42,997 nt of DNA from 2-12-FULL-60-19 sp041483675. GTDB taxonomy: Bacteria > Desulfobacterota > Binatia > UBA9968. The notes beneath the pieces were generated by a model. That model searched no databases. It was not told where the DNA came from and saw nothing but the letters and a program-made list of their open reading frames with translations. Made by a program: the position numbers and the translations under genes. Below are positions 24,280-33,009 of the stretch, piece after piece. The stretch spans positions 1 through 42,997 of the forward strand of contig JBGPGE010000027.1 in assembly GCA_041483675.1 (NCBI GenBank), in the 5' to 3' direction. Each line of letters begins with the position of its first letter. Position 1 is the stretch's first letter.

Positions 24280-24689
24280 GCGAAGTTCTCAGCGTCGCCA
24301 TTCTCGCCAACTCGTGGGTCGTTCTGCCCGCGATCGTTGCCGCGACCGCGGGAGGCGCGTTTCTCGCGAATACCGCCATTCTCCGGGTGGTCAAAAAGCT
24401 CGCAGAAAAGACCTCTACCCAGGTCGACGACCGCATTTACCGGCTGCTGGAGACATACCCGTTTCCCCTGCTGGCGATAAGGGCATGCAGGAGGCTATCG
24501 GCCCTCTCATCCGCTGCGCTTTCCCAGCCTCGGCAAGGTCTCTGCAACAGTAGCGGCCGGCGGGAAACGGCATTTCCTAGACGAAAGGAGGTGAGACGGA
24601 TGAAAAAGAATCGGCATCACAGGATCGCAGGGTGTCTATCCGGCTTTGTCTTCGTCTTGTTCTTAGCGGGATGCGAGGCAAAAAAGTAG
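24276..24689 (+). CDS. Truncated MscS-like N-terminal segment
   Basis: A GTG start at 24276 overlaps the previous stop (GTGA). The first ~60 residues comprise one membrane helix (WVVLPAIVAATAGGAFLAN) followed by VVKKLAEKTSTQVDDRIYRL, the arrangement seen at the beginning of small mechanosensitive channel (MscS) proteins. After that the frame becomes low-complexity and no channel core follows, so the gene looks truncated or decayed. The frame happens to run on into the tiny lipoprotein at 24601-24689, which has its own strong ribosome site. The MscS link is tentative. Confidence 0.4.
   Translation: MSEVLSVAILANSWVVLPAIVAATAGGAFLANTAILRVVKKLAEKTSTQVDDRIYRLLETYPFPLLAIRACRRLSALSSAALSQPRQGLCNSSGRRETAFPRRKEVRRMKKNRHHRIAGCLSGFVFVLFLAGCEAKK
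24601..24689 (+). CDS. 29-residue lipoprotein
   Basis: The ATG at 24601 is preceded after 5 bases by AAAGGAGGTGA (24585-24595), an essentially perfect complement to the 16S rRNA 3' end. The product has a basic N-terminus (MKKNRHHR), a hydrophobic helix and the lipobox LAGC, leaving a mature lipopeptide of only five residues (CEAKK). Its size and form recall entericidin-like or lysis-protein-like peptides. It would be missed by most gene callers, or absorbed into the longer in-frame ORF. Confidence 0.6.
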
Positions 24690-24980
24690 GAAAAATGGGC
24701 GTAGTGGGCGGGACTACGGATGCGATTCCAGGCTGGAACTCCGACTCCATTGGGTCTTGAAAAGAGCGGGGTCGCTGACCCCGCTCTCCCACCCCCAGGG
24801 AAGCAAAACCTGCCGGCTTCTTTCCGGAGGCGAACCCTCGCGGCGATCAGCACTGGAGCCGGCGTTTTACTTCTGGATCTCTTGCAGCTCGGCATCGTCG
24901 GCTCCGTTGTCACCCTGTTCCGTACGGGAGCCAAGTGGACCCATCGGCGGCTACGGGAGCGTTAATCAGGGAGACTTGTG
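24690..24980. other. Spacer without a convincing gene
   Basis: Plus-strand frames of about 75-81 residues cross this stretch but show no family likeness and lie partly over the hairpin at 24763-24787. One frame has a hydrophobic piece (ISTGAGVLLLDLLQLGIVGS) in its second half and could be a gene remnant. Confidence 0.4.
24763..24787. repeat. Perfect 11-bp stem hairpin with a GGGGTC core
   Basis: AGAGCGGGGTC and its exact complement flank a GCT loop. The GCGGGGTC core is the motif repeated at 3011-3069 and 3276-3293, so these may be members of one REP-like family. It is not followed by a T-tract. Confidence 0.75.
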
Positions 24981-25382
24981 ATGAAAAAGTTTCTCTTAAG
25001 AAACATTTTAATAAGCTTACTCATCGGCCTTTTGGGCCTCTGGTTCATCACGGAGACAGGCGGTCAGGAACCTTTACCGGAGCCATCGGGGAGCCAAAGG
25101 ACCCTTATCAGTAGCGAGCGGCTCGAGGAGTTTGCCAAGGCGTACGTGAAAATCAACGACATCATCGCCGCCTATGAACCTCCCACGAACGATACCCAGG
25201 ACCGGGAGCAGGCCCGGAAGACCCAGCAGGAGGCCGTGGACAGGATTCACGAGACGCTCCAAACGCATGGACTCACTGCGGAGACCTATCGAAAAATTTT
25301 TACGGTCGTCGACGCCAATGATGACCTACTGCGGAAACTCCTGAAGCTGATCGATAACGAACGAAGGAAGGCGCAATCCTGA
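24981..25382 (+). CDS. Exported DUF4168-like protein
   Basis: From the ATG at 24981 (a GTG one codon earlier is possible) the protein is 133 residues. It has a basic N-terminus and hydrophobic helix (about 7-24) acting as signal or anchor. The helical domain reads RLEEFAKAYVKINDIIAAYE, a glutamine-rich middle and THGLTAETYRKIFTVVDAND, which resembles DUF4168 (a small periplasmic helical domain of unknown role). A CAGGGAGAC ribosome site is present. It lies 43 bases before the trehalose gene and may be in the same transcript. Confidence 0.65.
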   Translation: MKKFLLRNILISLLIGLLGLWFITETGGQEPLPEPSGSQRTLISSERLEEFAKAYVKINDIIAAYEPPTNDTQDREQARKTQQEAVDRIHETLQTHGLTAETYRKIFTVVDANDDLLRKLLKLIDNERRKAQS

Positions 25383-25425
25383 GTTCTCGAGGAGGCGCGC
25401 TCGGAGCAACTGCCCCGTGGAGTCA

Positions 25426-26652
25426 ATGAACACGATCAATATCGAAGACTACGCGCCTATCGTAGGACGCCAAACCTTGGAAGAACTCCGTACTCTGGCA
25501 GGAAAGCTGGAAGGGAAAAAAATACAGCATATCAACTCGACGGCGGTCGGCGGCGGCGTAGCCGAGATCCTGTCCCGCATGATCCCCTGGCTGGAACAAC
25601 TCGGTCTCGACACGAAATGGAACGTCATTAAAGGCGACGAGCGTTTTTTCGTTATCACCAAGCAGATGTTCAACGCGCTGCACGGCGCGCCGGCGATCTT
25701 GTCGGATGATGATTTGGCGTACTTTCTCGGAATCAACAGGATGAACGCCGCGGAGATCGATCCGGCCAGCGACTTTATTCTGGTCCACGACCACCAGCCC
25801 GCGCCGCTGATCGACACCCGGCACGCAAACGGCGCGCATTGGGTGTGGCGTTGCCACATGGATTTCTCCAAACCGGATGCAAAAATCTGGAATTTCATCA
25901 AAGAGTATATCGAGAGGTACGAGGCGGCGATCTTCTCGGCCACTTCGTTTGCGAGAGATCTGCCGATCCGGCAACTGGCCATTGCCCCATCCATTGATCC
26001 GCTGAGCGACAAGAACAAGGAGCTGCCGGAAGAGACGGTTCGCTCCGTGTTGGAAGGGTTCGGCATCGATCCTTCGAGACCCATCGTCACGCAAGTCTCG
26101 CGCTTCGATTCGCTGAAAGATCCCGTCGGCGTCGTCCGGGCCTACAAAATGGCCAAGACGGACGTCGACATTCAGCTGGTCCTTGCCGGGGGAGGCGCGG
26201 CCGACGACCCTGAAGGGCCGGGCATACTGGAACGGGTCAAGGCCGAATCGGACGGAGACAAAGATATTTTCATTCTCTTTTTGCCCCCCGGCAGCGATAC
26301 CGAGATCAACGCCCTGCAGCGGGGCTCAACGGTCATCGTACAAAAGTCCCTGAGAGAGGGCTTCGGGCTGACCGTAACGGAGGCGCTCTGGAAGGCAAAG
26401 CCCGTCGTCGCGGGCGCCGCCGGCGGAATCCCTTTGCAAGTGACGCACAAACAGACGGGCATCCTGACCCATACGATCGACGAGACCGCCTTCTCTATCA
26501 AGATGCTGATCCAGCAACCCGAATACGCGCGCCAGCTCGGCCTCAACGGCAGAGAACACGTCAGGAAAAATTTTCTCATCACGCGCCACATCAAGGATTA
26601 TCTCTCGGCTTTTCTCTCCATCGCAGATCGGGACAAGCTCGCTTCGCGGTAA
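25426..26652 (+). CDS. treT: Trehalose synthase TreT-type glycosyltransferase (GT4)
   Basis: This protein of about 408 residues is of GT-B fold. The N-terminal domain has KKIQHINSTAVGGGVAEILS (nucleotide-sugar glycine loop), ERFFVITKQMFNALHG and LVHDHQPAPLI. The C-terminal domain has VTQVSRFDSLKDP and the E-x7-E motif REGFGLTVTEAL. This pattern is that of TreT, which makes trehalose from an NDP-glucose and glucose in one step, although related GT4 enzymes exist. The ATG at 25426 follows a GTGGAG; an in-frame GTG at 25417 is the alternative. The gene is followed after 24 bases by the OtsA-OtsB fusion, giving a second trehalose route in the same unit. Confidence 0.85.
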   Translation: MNTINIEDYAPIVGRQTLEELRTLAGKLEGKKIQHINSTAVGGGVAEILSRMIPWLEQLGLDTKWNVIKGDERFFVITKQMFNALHGAPAILSDDDLAYFLGINRMNAAEIDPASDFILVHDHQPAPLIDTRHANGAHWVWRCHMDFSKPDAKIWNFIKEYIERYEAAIFSATSFARDLPIRQLAIAPSIDPLSDKNKELPEETVRSVLEGFGIDPSRPIVTQVSRFDSLKDPVGVVRAYKMAKTDVDIQLVLAGGGAADDPEGPGILERVKAESDGDKDIFILFLPPGSDTEINALQRGSTVIVQKSLREGFGLTVTEALWKAKPVVAGAAGGIPLQVTHKQTGILTHTIDETAFSIKMLIQQPEYARQLGLNGREHVRKNFLITRHIKDYLSAFLSIADRDKLASR

Positions 26653-26676
26653 AGGCTCGATGACGGAGGGCGCTCC

Positions 26677-28956
26677 ATGAAACATGAAAATCACGCCGGA
26701 CAGAGAATCATCATCGCCTCGAATCGTCTGCCTTTCACGGTCGAACGGAGGAACGGGGAGATCGAATTTACGGCAAGCGTCGGGGGCGTTGCGACCGGAC
26801 TCAAATCTCTCCTCGATACGATGCCGAGCTTTTCGTCACCCGCCCCGGAGTACGTTTGGGTCGGCTGGCCCGGCGGCGCCATCGACGAAGAGCAGAAGGA
26901 GGAGGTCCGATCCCGGGCGCGCTCGGACTTTCGCTCCCATCCGGTGTTTTTTTCCGAAGAGGACTTCGAGGCTTTCTATCAGGGCTTTTGTAACAAAACG
27001 ATCTGGCCGCTCTTCCACTACTTCCCCTCCAACGCGAGTTACGATGAAAATTACTGGCTGCAGTACAAGAAGGTCAATAAGGCGTTCAGCGATTCGCTGC
27101 TGGAAGTCCTGCGTCAGGACGATATCTTATGGATTCACGACTATCATTTGATGCTCTTGCCCAATCTCGTCAGGAAGGAGCTGCCGAAGCTCCGGGTGGG
27201 ATTCTTCCTTCACATCCCGTTCCCTCACTTTGAAATCTTTCGCCTCCTGCCGGCCGCCTGGAGGCGGGAGATTCTGGAAGGGCTGCTCGGCGCCGATCTC
27301 ATCGGCTTTCATACCCACGACTACATGGAGTACTTTTTGCGCTGCGTGCAGCGTCTTCTGGGCTACAAGCACAAAATCGGCCAGCTCGCGCTGGGGCACC
27401 GGATGGTGAAGGTCGCGGCCTTCCCGATGGGCGTGGACTTCCAAAAATTTCACGGCGCGGCGAAAAGCGCGGAGGTTCAAAAAGAGAGAGAAAAACTCAG
27501 GAGAACCCTGGGCGACGCCAAAATCATCCTCTCCGTGGACCGGCAGGACTATTCGAAGGGGATCATCCATCGCCTTGAGGGCTTCGAAACCATGCTCGAA
27601 CAGAACCCGCGCTGGCACGGCAAGGTCACGCTCCTCATGGTCGTCGTGCCCTCGCGAATCGGCATCCAGGACTATGAGGGAATGAAAAAGCAGATTGAAG
27701 AGCTGGTCGGAAAAATCAACGGGAGATTCGGCGGCATTCAGTGGGCGCCCATCATCTATCAGTACCGAGCCATGCCCTTTCACAGCCTGGTGGCCCTCTA
27801 CGCGATGAGCGACGTCGCCCTGGTGACGCCGCTGCGCGACGGCATGAATCTGGTCGCCAAGGAATACATCGCCAGCAGGACCGACAAAACCGGCGTCCTC
27901 GTCCTTAGCGAGATGGCGGGGGCCGCCAAGGAGTTGGCGGAAGCGATCATCATCAACCCGAACCACCGGGAAGAGGTCGCCGAGGCCCTGAACATGGCGC
28001 TGGAGATTCCCCGCAAAGAACAGATCCGGCGCAACCGGATCATGCAGAACAGGCTGCGCCGGCACGATGTCGCCCGCTGGGCGCTCGGCTTTACCCAAGA
28101 GCTCCTTGCCATGGAGCCGGCCCACGAGAAATTTTACGCCAAGCGATTAAACCCCGCGGCCACGATGGGCCTGGTTGGGCATTACGACCAGAGCACGCGC
28201 CGGCTGCTGCTATTCGACTACGACGGAACGCTGGTGCCGTTCGCGAGCCAGCCGCAGTCGGCGAAACCCGACCGGGAACTGCTGAGCGTGCTTCACGGCC
28301 TCGGCGCCGATCCGAGAAACGAACTGGTTCTGCTGAGCGGCCGGGATAAAGCCACGCTGGAGAATTGGTTCGGCTCGCTTTCGATGGGACTGGTGGCCGA
28401 ACACGGCGCCTGGATTAAAGAGCGCTACAGGCCATGGACGATTATCGAACCACTAAACGCCGACTGGAAAACGAGACTTCTTCCAACGCTCGACGCCTAC
28501 GCGGACCGAGTCCCCGGCGCGTTCGTCGAGGAAAAGGAGTTCTCCATCGTTTGGCACTACCGCAACGCCGATCCGGACCGGGCGGCGCTCGCGGCGCGGG
28601 AGTTGACCGACGACCTGCTCGCGTTTACGGCGACCATCGACGTGCAGGTGCTGCAGGGCAACAAGGCGGTGGAGGTAAGAAACGCCAGGGTCCACAAAGG
28701 GACGGCAAGCCAAAGATGGCTGTCCAAAAGCAGCTTCGATTTTATCCTGGCGGCGGGCGACGATTGGACCGACGAAGATACGTTCGCCATCCTGCCCGAA
28801 AGGGCCTATTCGATCCGCGTCGGCATGACCCCAACACAGGCGCGATTCCACCTGCGCGGCCCTGAAGAGGTACTACGGCTCCTGAAGATGCTGAGCAAGT
28901 CGCACTATACGGACGGCCTCTATGACCACGGCTCAGAATCGGCGGCGCGCCACTAG
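26677..28956 (+). CDS. otsA-otsB: Bifunctional trehalose-6-phosphate synthase/phosphatase
   Basis: This is a 759-residue fusion. Residues ~10-480 form a GT20 (OtsA) domain: IIIASNRLPF, SVGGVATGL, WIHDYHLMLLP, FFLHIPFPHFEIFRLLP, SVDRQDYSKGI and LRDGMNLVAKEYIAS. From about 505 a HAD phosphatase (OtsB) follows, with the nucleophile motif DYDGT at 514-518, VLLSGRDKATL, and GDDWTDEDTF near 690. The protein makes trehalose-6-phosphate from UDP-glucose and glucose-6-phosphate and dephosphorylates it. Bacterial OtsA and OtsB are usually separate, and the fused form is better known from eukaryotes and some archaea and bacteria. A CGGAGGG ribosome site lies before the ATG. Confidence 0.96.
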   Translation: MKHENHAGQRIIIASNRLPFTVERRNGEIEFTASVGGVATGLKSLLDTMPSFSSPAPEYVWVGWPGGAIDEEQKEEVRSRARSDFRSHPVFFSEEDFEAFYQGFCNKTIWPLFHYFPSNASYDENYWLQYKKVNKAFSDSLLEVLRQDDILWIHDYHLMLLPNLVRKELPKLRVGFFLHIPFPHFEIFRLLPAAWRREILEGLLGADLIGFHTHDYMEYFLRCVQRLLGYKHKIGQLALGHRMVKVAAFPMGVDFQKFHGAAKSAEVQKEREKLRRTLGDAKIILSVDRQDYSKGIIHRLEGFETMLEQNPRWHGKVTLLMVVVPSRIGIQDYEGMKKQIEELVGKINGRFGGIQWAPIIYQYRAMPFHSLVALYAMSDVALVTPLRDGMNLVAKEYIASRTDKTGVLVLSEMAGAAKELAEAIIINPNHREEVAEALNMALEIPRKEQIRRNRIMQNRLRRHDVARWALGFTQELLAMEPAHEKFYAKRLNPAATMGLVGHYDQSTRRLLLFDYDGTLVPFASQPQSAKPDRELLSVLHGLGADPRNELVLLSGRDKATLENWFGSLSMGLVAEHGAWIKERYRPWTIIEPLNADWKTRLLPTLDAYADRVPGAFVEEKEFSIVWHYRNADPDRAALAARELTDDLLAFTATIDVQVLQGNKAVEVRNARVHKGTASQRWLSKSSFDFILAAGDDWTDEDTFAILPERAYSIRVGMTPTQARFHLRGPEEVLRLLKMLSKSHYTDGLYDHGSESAARH

Positions 28957-29008
28957 CGCACTCGAACGCCGTCGAACCCTCGTTTGCCAATTGACAGCGC
29001 CTTCCGAT

Positions 29009-29038
29009 TTGACATGACCCGCCCGAGCGGAATAGCCT
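29009..29038 (+). promoter_or_regulatory. Candidate sigma-70 promoter of the amidohydrolase operon
   Basis: TTGACA at 29009-29014 is followed after 18 bases by TAGCCT (29033-29038). Another TTGACA lies at 28991-28996. The -35 elements are perfect, but the -10 has only three of six matches. It sits 34 bases upstream of the first gene of the operon. Confidence 0.35.
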
Positions 29039-29071
29039 CTAGGTTGCTCAGCAATAAGGAGGCGCCCGCAA

Positions 29072-30079
29072 ATGAAGATTATTGATGCCGACGGCCATGT
29101 GGTCGAGAAAGATCGCGATATTCGCGCCTATCTTCCCGAGCCCTACTGCGATCGCCAGGGCGCGCTCGTGCCCTCCGACGGCCTGGACACCAGCATGGGC
29201 GGGCGGCTCGGCGGGCTGGAAGGGAACGACATCCCCACGCGTCTCAAAGACATGGACCGCGAGGGCATCGACACCTCCGTCCTTTTTCCCACCAGCAGCT
29301 TTTCCCTGACCCGATTCATGGAGCGCGGCTACGCCGTCGCCTACGCCCGCGCCTATAACGATTTCATCGCCGATCTTTGCAAAGCAAGCCCGCGGTTGAA
29401 GGGCGTCGCGCTGCTTCCGTTGCAGGACCTCGACGCGGCGGTCGACGAGCTGGAGCGCGCGGTGACCAAACTCGGACTCGTGGGGATCGCCGTCGCCTCG
29501 CAGGGAATGACAGAACATCTCGGCTCGGAGCGGTTCTGGCCGCTCTACGACGAGATCCAGCGCCTGAATGTTCCCTTTTGCGTCCACAACCGGCGCGTCG
29601 GGCCGGCGGGCGACAATCGCTTCGACAGCTTTCTCTACATGCACACGATCGGCCGACCGGTGGAAACTTTCATCCAATTCGCCGGGCTGATCTATGGCGG
29701 CGTCGCCGAAAGGTTTCCCAAGCTCAGGATCGGCTTTCTCGAATGCGGCGTCGGCTGGGTGCCCTATTGGATGGAGCGGATGGACGAGGAGTGGGAGAAG
29801 CGCGGGAAAGTCGAGACGCCGCTCTGCCGGCGCAAGCCGAGCGAGTACGTGAGACAGGGGAATTGGTTCTTCGCCGCGGAGCCGGAAGAGGGGATGCTGC
29901 CTTACGTCATCGAGCGGATCGGAGAGGACAAAATACTTTTCGCCTCCGACTATCCGCACTGGGACGGCATGTTTCCGCGCGTCGTCTCGACGATCCGCGA
30001 GCGCAAAGATATTTCCGAGAGCGCCAAGGAAAAAATCTTAGGCGCGAACGCGGCGCGTTTTTATGGATGGGGTTCATGA
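29072..30079 (+). CDS. Amidohydrolase-2 family (ACMSD-like) metal-dependent enzyme
   Basis: This 335-residue TIM-barrel protein begins MKIIDADGHVVE, the variant metal-binding start of a subgroup in which the first His of H-x-H is replaced. Later metal or active-site residues appear in PFCVHNRRVG (His), MHTIGRPVE, and KILFASDYPHWDG (catalytic Asp). Relatives include aminocarboxymuconate-semialdehyde decarboxylase and gamma-resorcylate decarboxylase; many in this subgroup are uncharacterised. A good AAGGAGG site precedes the ATG. It heads a plus-strand operon, and its stop overlaps the next gene as ATGA. Confidence 0.88.
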   Translation: MKIIDADGHVVEKDRDIRAYLPEPYCDRQGALVPSDGLDTSMGGRLGGLEGNDIPTRLKDMDREGIDTSVLFPTSSFSLTRFMERGYAVAYARAYNDFIADLCKASPRLKGVALLPLQDLDAAVDELERAVTKLGLVGIAVASQGMTEHLGSERFWPLYDEIQRLNVPFCVHNRRVGPAGDNRFDSFLYMHTIGRPVETFIQFAGLIYGGVAERFPKLRIGFLECGVGWVPYWMERMDEEWEKRGKVETPLCRRKPSEYVRQGNWFFAAEPEEGMLPYVIERIGEDKILFASDYPHWDGMFPRVVSTIRERKDISESAKEKILGANAARFYGWGS

Positions 30080-31074
30080 AGATCGCCAAAGTATTTTCCG
30101 GTTTGTGTTGTTTGTTTTTTATCTTCGCGGTCTTCGCAGCCGAAGCCGCCGAAGCGCCGCGAAAAATCCGCATGGCCTTTACTTCCCTGTCAGGATCCAT
30201 GGCGCCGCCTTGGGTCGCAAGGGAGGCGGGTATCTTCGCGAAACACGGCCTGGAAGTGGAAGTCATCGCCACACCCAGCGGCGTGGAGGGGATGAATGCG
30301 CTGATCGCCGGCGAAGTGCAGTTTTTGCAAATCGCCGGCGGCACGACGGTGAGCGCCGCGGTGGGCGGAGCCGACGTGATGATTTTGGCCACGACCATCG
30401 GCACGTTCGTGCAAAATCTGGTGGTGCGGCCGGAGATCGAAACCGCGGAGCAGCTGCGCGGCAAAACGTTGGGTATCAGCCGCTTCGGCACTTCCATCGA
30501 TACGGGCGCTCGCATCGCGCTGCGCCATTTCGGCCTCGTGCCGGAGAAAGACGTCGCCATCGTCCAGATCGGCTCGATAGAATCGATCGTCGCCGCCCTG
30601 CAGGGCAACCGCGTCCAGGCCGGCATCCTTTCCTATCCTTCGATCAGCCGCGCGAAAAAGCTGGGCCATCGCGTGCTTTTGGATATCGCCGGTCTAGCCC
30701 TCCCGTACGCCTCGACTGGAGTGACCACGACGGGCAGGCTGATCCGCGAGCAGCCCGACCTCATCAGGCGCTACCTGACCGCGCAGGTTGAGGCGATCGC
30801 GCGCTTGAAAAACGACAAGCCTTACGCCGTTAAGGTGATGGGCAAATACCTTCGCGTGAACGACCCGGACCTTCTCTCCGAGGCCTACGACATCTATGTG
30901 CAGAAATATTTGATGAAGGTGCCGCTCCCGAACCTAGAGGCTGTAAGAGCGGTGCTCGAAGAGCTCGCGCCGAGAAATCCCAAAGCGCTAAACGAAGATC
31001 CCAAAAGATTCTTCAACGACAGTTTCGTGCGCGAGCTGCAATCGAGCGGCTTCATCGACAAGCTCTACCGCTGA
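30076..31074 (+). CDS. Periplasmic substrate-binding protein, NMT1/SsuA-like
   Basis: The protein is 332 residues from the ATG at 30076, which overlaps the previous stop; a longer in-frame extension is only a shadow of that gene. A signal peptide (about 1-28, ending AEAAEA) precedes a two-lobed binding-protein sequence: IRMAFTSLSGSMAPPWVARE, GIFAKHGLEVEVI, GVEGMNALIAGEVQFLQIAG and LRGKTLGISRFGTSIDTGA. This family delivers aromatic, sulfonate or pyrimidine-like ligands to ABC importers. No permease or ATPase gene is in the window, so it is an orphan, perhaps sharing a transporter encoded elsewhere. Confidence 0.88.
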   Translation: MKIAKVFSGLCCLFFIFAVFAAEAAEAPRKIRMAFTSLSGSMAPPWVAREAGIFAKHGLEVEVIATPSGVEGMNALIAGEVQFLQIAGGTTVSAAVGGADVMILATTIGTFVQNLVVRPEIETAEQLRGKTLGISRFGTSIDTGARIALRHFGLVPEKDVAIVQIGSIESIVAALQGNRVQAGILSYPSISRAKKLGHRVLLDIAGLALPYASTGVTTTGRLIREQPDLIRRYLTAQVEAIARLKNDKPYAVKVMGKYLRVNDPDLLSEAYDIYVQKYLMKVPLPNLEAVRAVLEELAPRNPKALNEDPKRFFNDSFVRELQSSGFIDKLYR

Positions 31075-31090
31075 GGGAGGGGGGAGTCTT

Positions 31091-32248
31091 ATGCGCGTGA
31101 TCGACGCCGACGGCCATGTCGAAGAGAATCCGGCGACGTTTAGCGATAAATACTTCGACCCGGAGCTGCGCTCGCAGCGGCCGCGCGTCATCGGCATGGA
31201 CGGACTCGCCTACTGGATGATCGACGAGCAGCTCTACCCGCGCCGCGTCGGGCGCGGCTGCCACAATCTCGGCACGCCGGTGAGTTACGATGGCAAGCCG
31301 ACGAAGCACGCCGCGCGCAAGGCGGACAGCCTCGAGAGCATGGAGCTGACGGATCTCGGCGCGCGCCTTAAAATCATGGACGAGGAGGATATCGCGCTTC
31401 AGGTTCTCTACCCGACGCTCTTTCTCGCCTATCCGTTAAGCTCGAATCCCGCTCTCCTCACCGCGATGTGCTCCTCCTACAACCGCTGGCTCGGCGACCG
31501 GCTCGCCGGCCACGAGCGGCTCAAATGGGTCGGCATCGTCAACCTCGACGACATTCCCGCCGCAGTCCGGCAAGTGCGGGAGGCCAAGCGCCTTGGCGCG
31601 GTGGGGATGATGGTTTTGGGCACCGCGGGGGACCGCTTGCTGGACGATCCGACTCTCTTTCCATTTTACGAAACCGTCGCCGGGGAGAACTTGCCTCTGG
31701 CCGTGCACGTCGGCTGGGCCTGCCCCTCCATCAATAATCTTTTTACCCACATCTACCCTTCGGGCGTAATTGCATTTCTCATGCCCGTGCTGATGGGCTT
31801 TGTCTCGCTCATCAGCGGCGGCGTGCTCGACCGTTTCCCGAATCTGCGCGTCGTCTTTCTCGAAGCGGGCTGCCTGTGGATCCACTTCATGCTCGACCGC
31901 CTCGATCACCGCTTCAAACATTCGAGCAAGAATCTCGCGCACGTCGTCTCCGAGACGGCGCCGCGGGAGGCGCTGCCTCCGATGGACTATATCCGCAAAG
32001 GCAATCTCTACTTCAGCGCGGAGATCGAAGATGCGCTCTTGCCGCAGGTGTTGGATCTGGTAGGCGAGGGGCAGATCGTTTTTGGCTCGGACATGCCGCA
32101 CGGCGACCGCGAGCGCTTCGCCGCCCGCGAGCTGCTGCGGAGAAACGACATCGGCGAGGCCGCAAAGGCGAAGATTCTGGTGGAGAATCCGGTTAGCCTC
32201 TATGGACTCGACGCAAAAATCGTGAAGGAGATTTCCCATGCGATTTAA
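31091..32248 (+). CDS. Amidohydrolase-2 family enzyme (second copy)
   Basis: This 385-residue protein starts MRVIDADGHVEE and shares the DADGH opening, a mid-barrel histidine in LPLAVHVGWACPS, and a terminal aspartate in QIVFGSDMPHGDRE with the enzyme at 29072. It is otherwise distant and longer, so it is a paralogue with its own substrate. It is expected to be a metal-dependent decarboxylase or hydrolase of a carboxylated aromatic or similar compound. A GGGAGGGGGGAG site precedes the ATG. It overlaps the SDR gene by 11 bases. Confidence 0.88.
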   Translation: MRVIDADGHVEENPATFSDKYFDPELRSQRPRVIGMDGLAYWMIDEQLYPRRVGRGCHNLGTPVSYDGKPTKHAARKADSLESMELTDLGARLKIMDEEDIALQVLYPTLFLAYPLSSNPALLTAMCSSYNRWLGDRLAGHERLKWVGIVNLDDIPAAVRQVREAKRLGAVGMMVLGTAGDRLLDDPTLFPFYETVAGENLPLAVHVGWACPSINNLFTHIYPSGVIAFLMPVLMGFVSLISGGVLDRFPNLRVVFLEAGCLWIHFMLDRLDHRFKHSSKNLAHVVSETAPREALPPMDYIRKGNLYFSAEIEDALLPQVLDLVGEGQIVFGSDMPHGDRERFAARELLRRNDIGEAAKAKILVENPVSLYGLDAKIVKEISHAI

Positions 32249-32981
32249 AGACAAAGTCGTCATCGTCACCGGCGGAGGAGGAAAAATCGGCAAGGCTTAT
32301 GCCCTAGCGTTCGCCAAGGAGGGCGCGAAATTGTCTCTGCCGGACCTCGTCGGCGCGGAGCCCGTAGTAAAGGCGATTCAGGACCAGGGTGGGACGGCGA
32401 TGAGCGTCGAGTGCGACGTCTCCAACGAGGCGAGCGTCAAGGCGATGGTCGAAGCGACGGTGAAGCGTTACGGCGGCGTGGACATACTGATTAACAACGC
32501 GGCCTACTTCATGACCGTGAAGAAAAGCCCCTTCTGGGAGATGGACGTGGCGGAGTTCGACAAGGCGATGGCGGTCAATGTGCGCGGCGTCTGGCTCTGC
32601 GCCAAGGCGGTTTTCCCTTACATGAAGCAGCGCGGCAAAGGGAAGATCGTCAACATCTCGTCAGGAGTCGCGCTCAACGGCAACCCCAACTATATTCACT
32701 ACGTCACGTCCAAAGGCGCGGTGATCTCGATGACCCGCGCGATGGCGCGCGAGCTCGGCGATTTCAATATCTGCGTCAACACCGTCGCGCCCGGCTTTAC
32801 CTTGACCGAAGGCCGCCAGGTGGACGCCGAGTACGAGCGCAAGCGCAACGAGCAGCGCTGCTTTAAGCGAAGTCAAGTGGAGCACGACCTCGTCGGCACG
32901 GTGCTTTTTTTGGCGTCCTCCGACAGCGACTTTACCACCGGGCAGCTCCTGGTCGTGGACGGCGGCACCCACTTGCTTTAA
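32238..32981 (+). CDS. Short-chain dehydrogenase/reductase
   Basis: This 247-residue SDR has the cofactor loop VTGGGGKIGKA (residues 10-20), D60 (adenine pocket, ECDVSN), NNAA at 86-89, and the catalytic set S141, Y155 and K159 (YVTSK). The C-terminal TTGQLLVVDGG is typical. D36 after the second strand favours NAD over NADP. It probably oxidises or reduces an intermediate made by the neighbouring amidohydrolases. Its ATG lies inside the end of the preceding gene (11-base overlap), preceded by an AAGGAG site. Confidence 0.92.
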   Translation: MRFKDKVVIVTGGGGKIGKAYALAFAKEGAKLSLPDLVGAEPVVKAIQDQGGTAMSVECDVSNEASVKAMVEATVKRYGGVDILINNAAYFMTVKKSPFWEMDVAEFDKAMAVNVRGVWLCAKAVFPYMKQRGKGKIVNISSGVALNGNPNYIHYVTSKGAVISMTRAMARELGDFNICVNTVAPGFTLTEGRQVDAEYERKRNEQRCFKRSQVEHDLVGTVLFLASSDSDFTTGQLLVVDGGTHLL

Positions 32982-33009
32982 ATCTCGTCAGAAAGAGAGA
33001 AAACGCGCT

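Noticed and set aside
24757..24981. 74-81-residue plus-strand frames
   Set aside because: No ribosome site or family likeness, and they cross a repeat hairpin. Noted only as a possible remnant.
29377..30075. 233-residue N-terminal extension of the binding-protein frame
   Set aside because: It lies wholly inside the amidohydrolase gene in another frame, is Arg-rich and lacks family likeness. The signal peptide starts at 30076.
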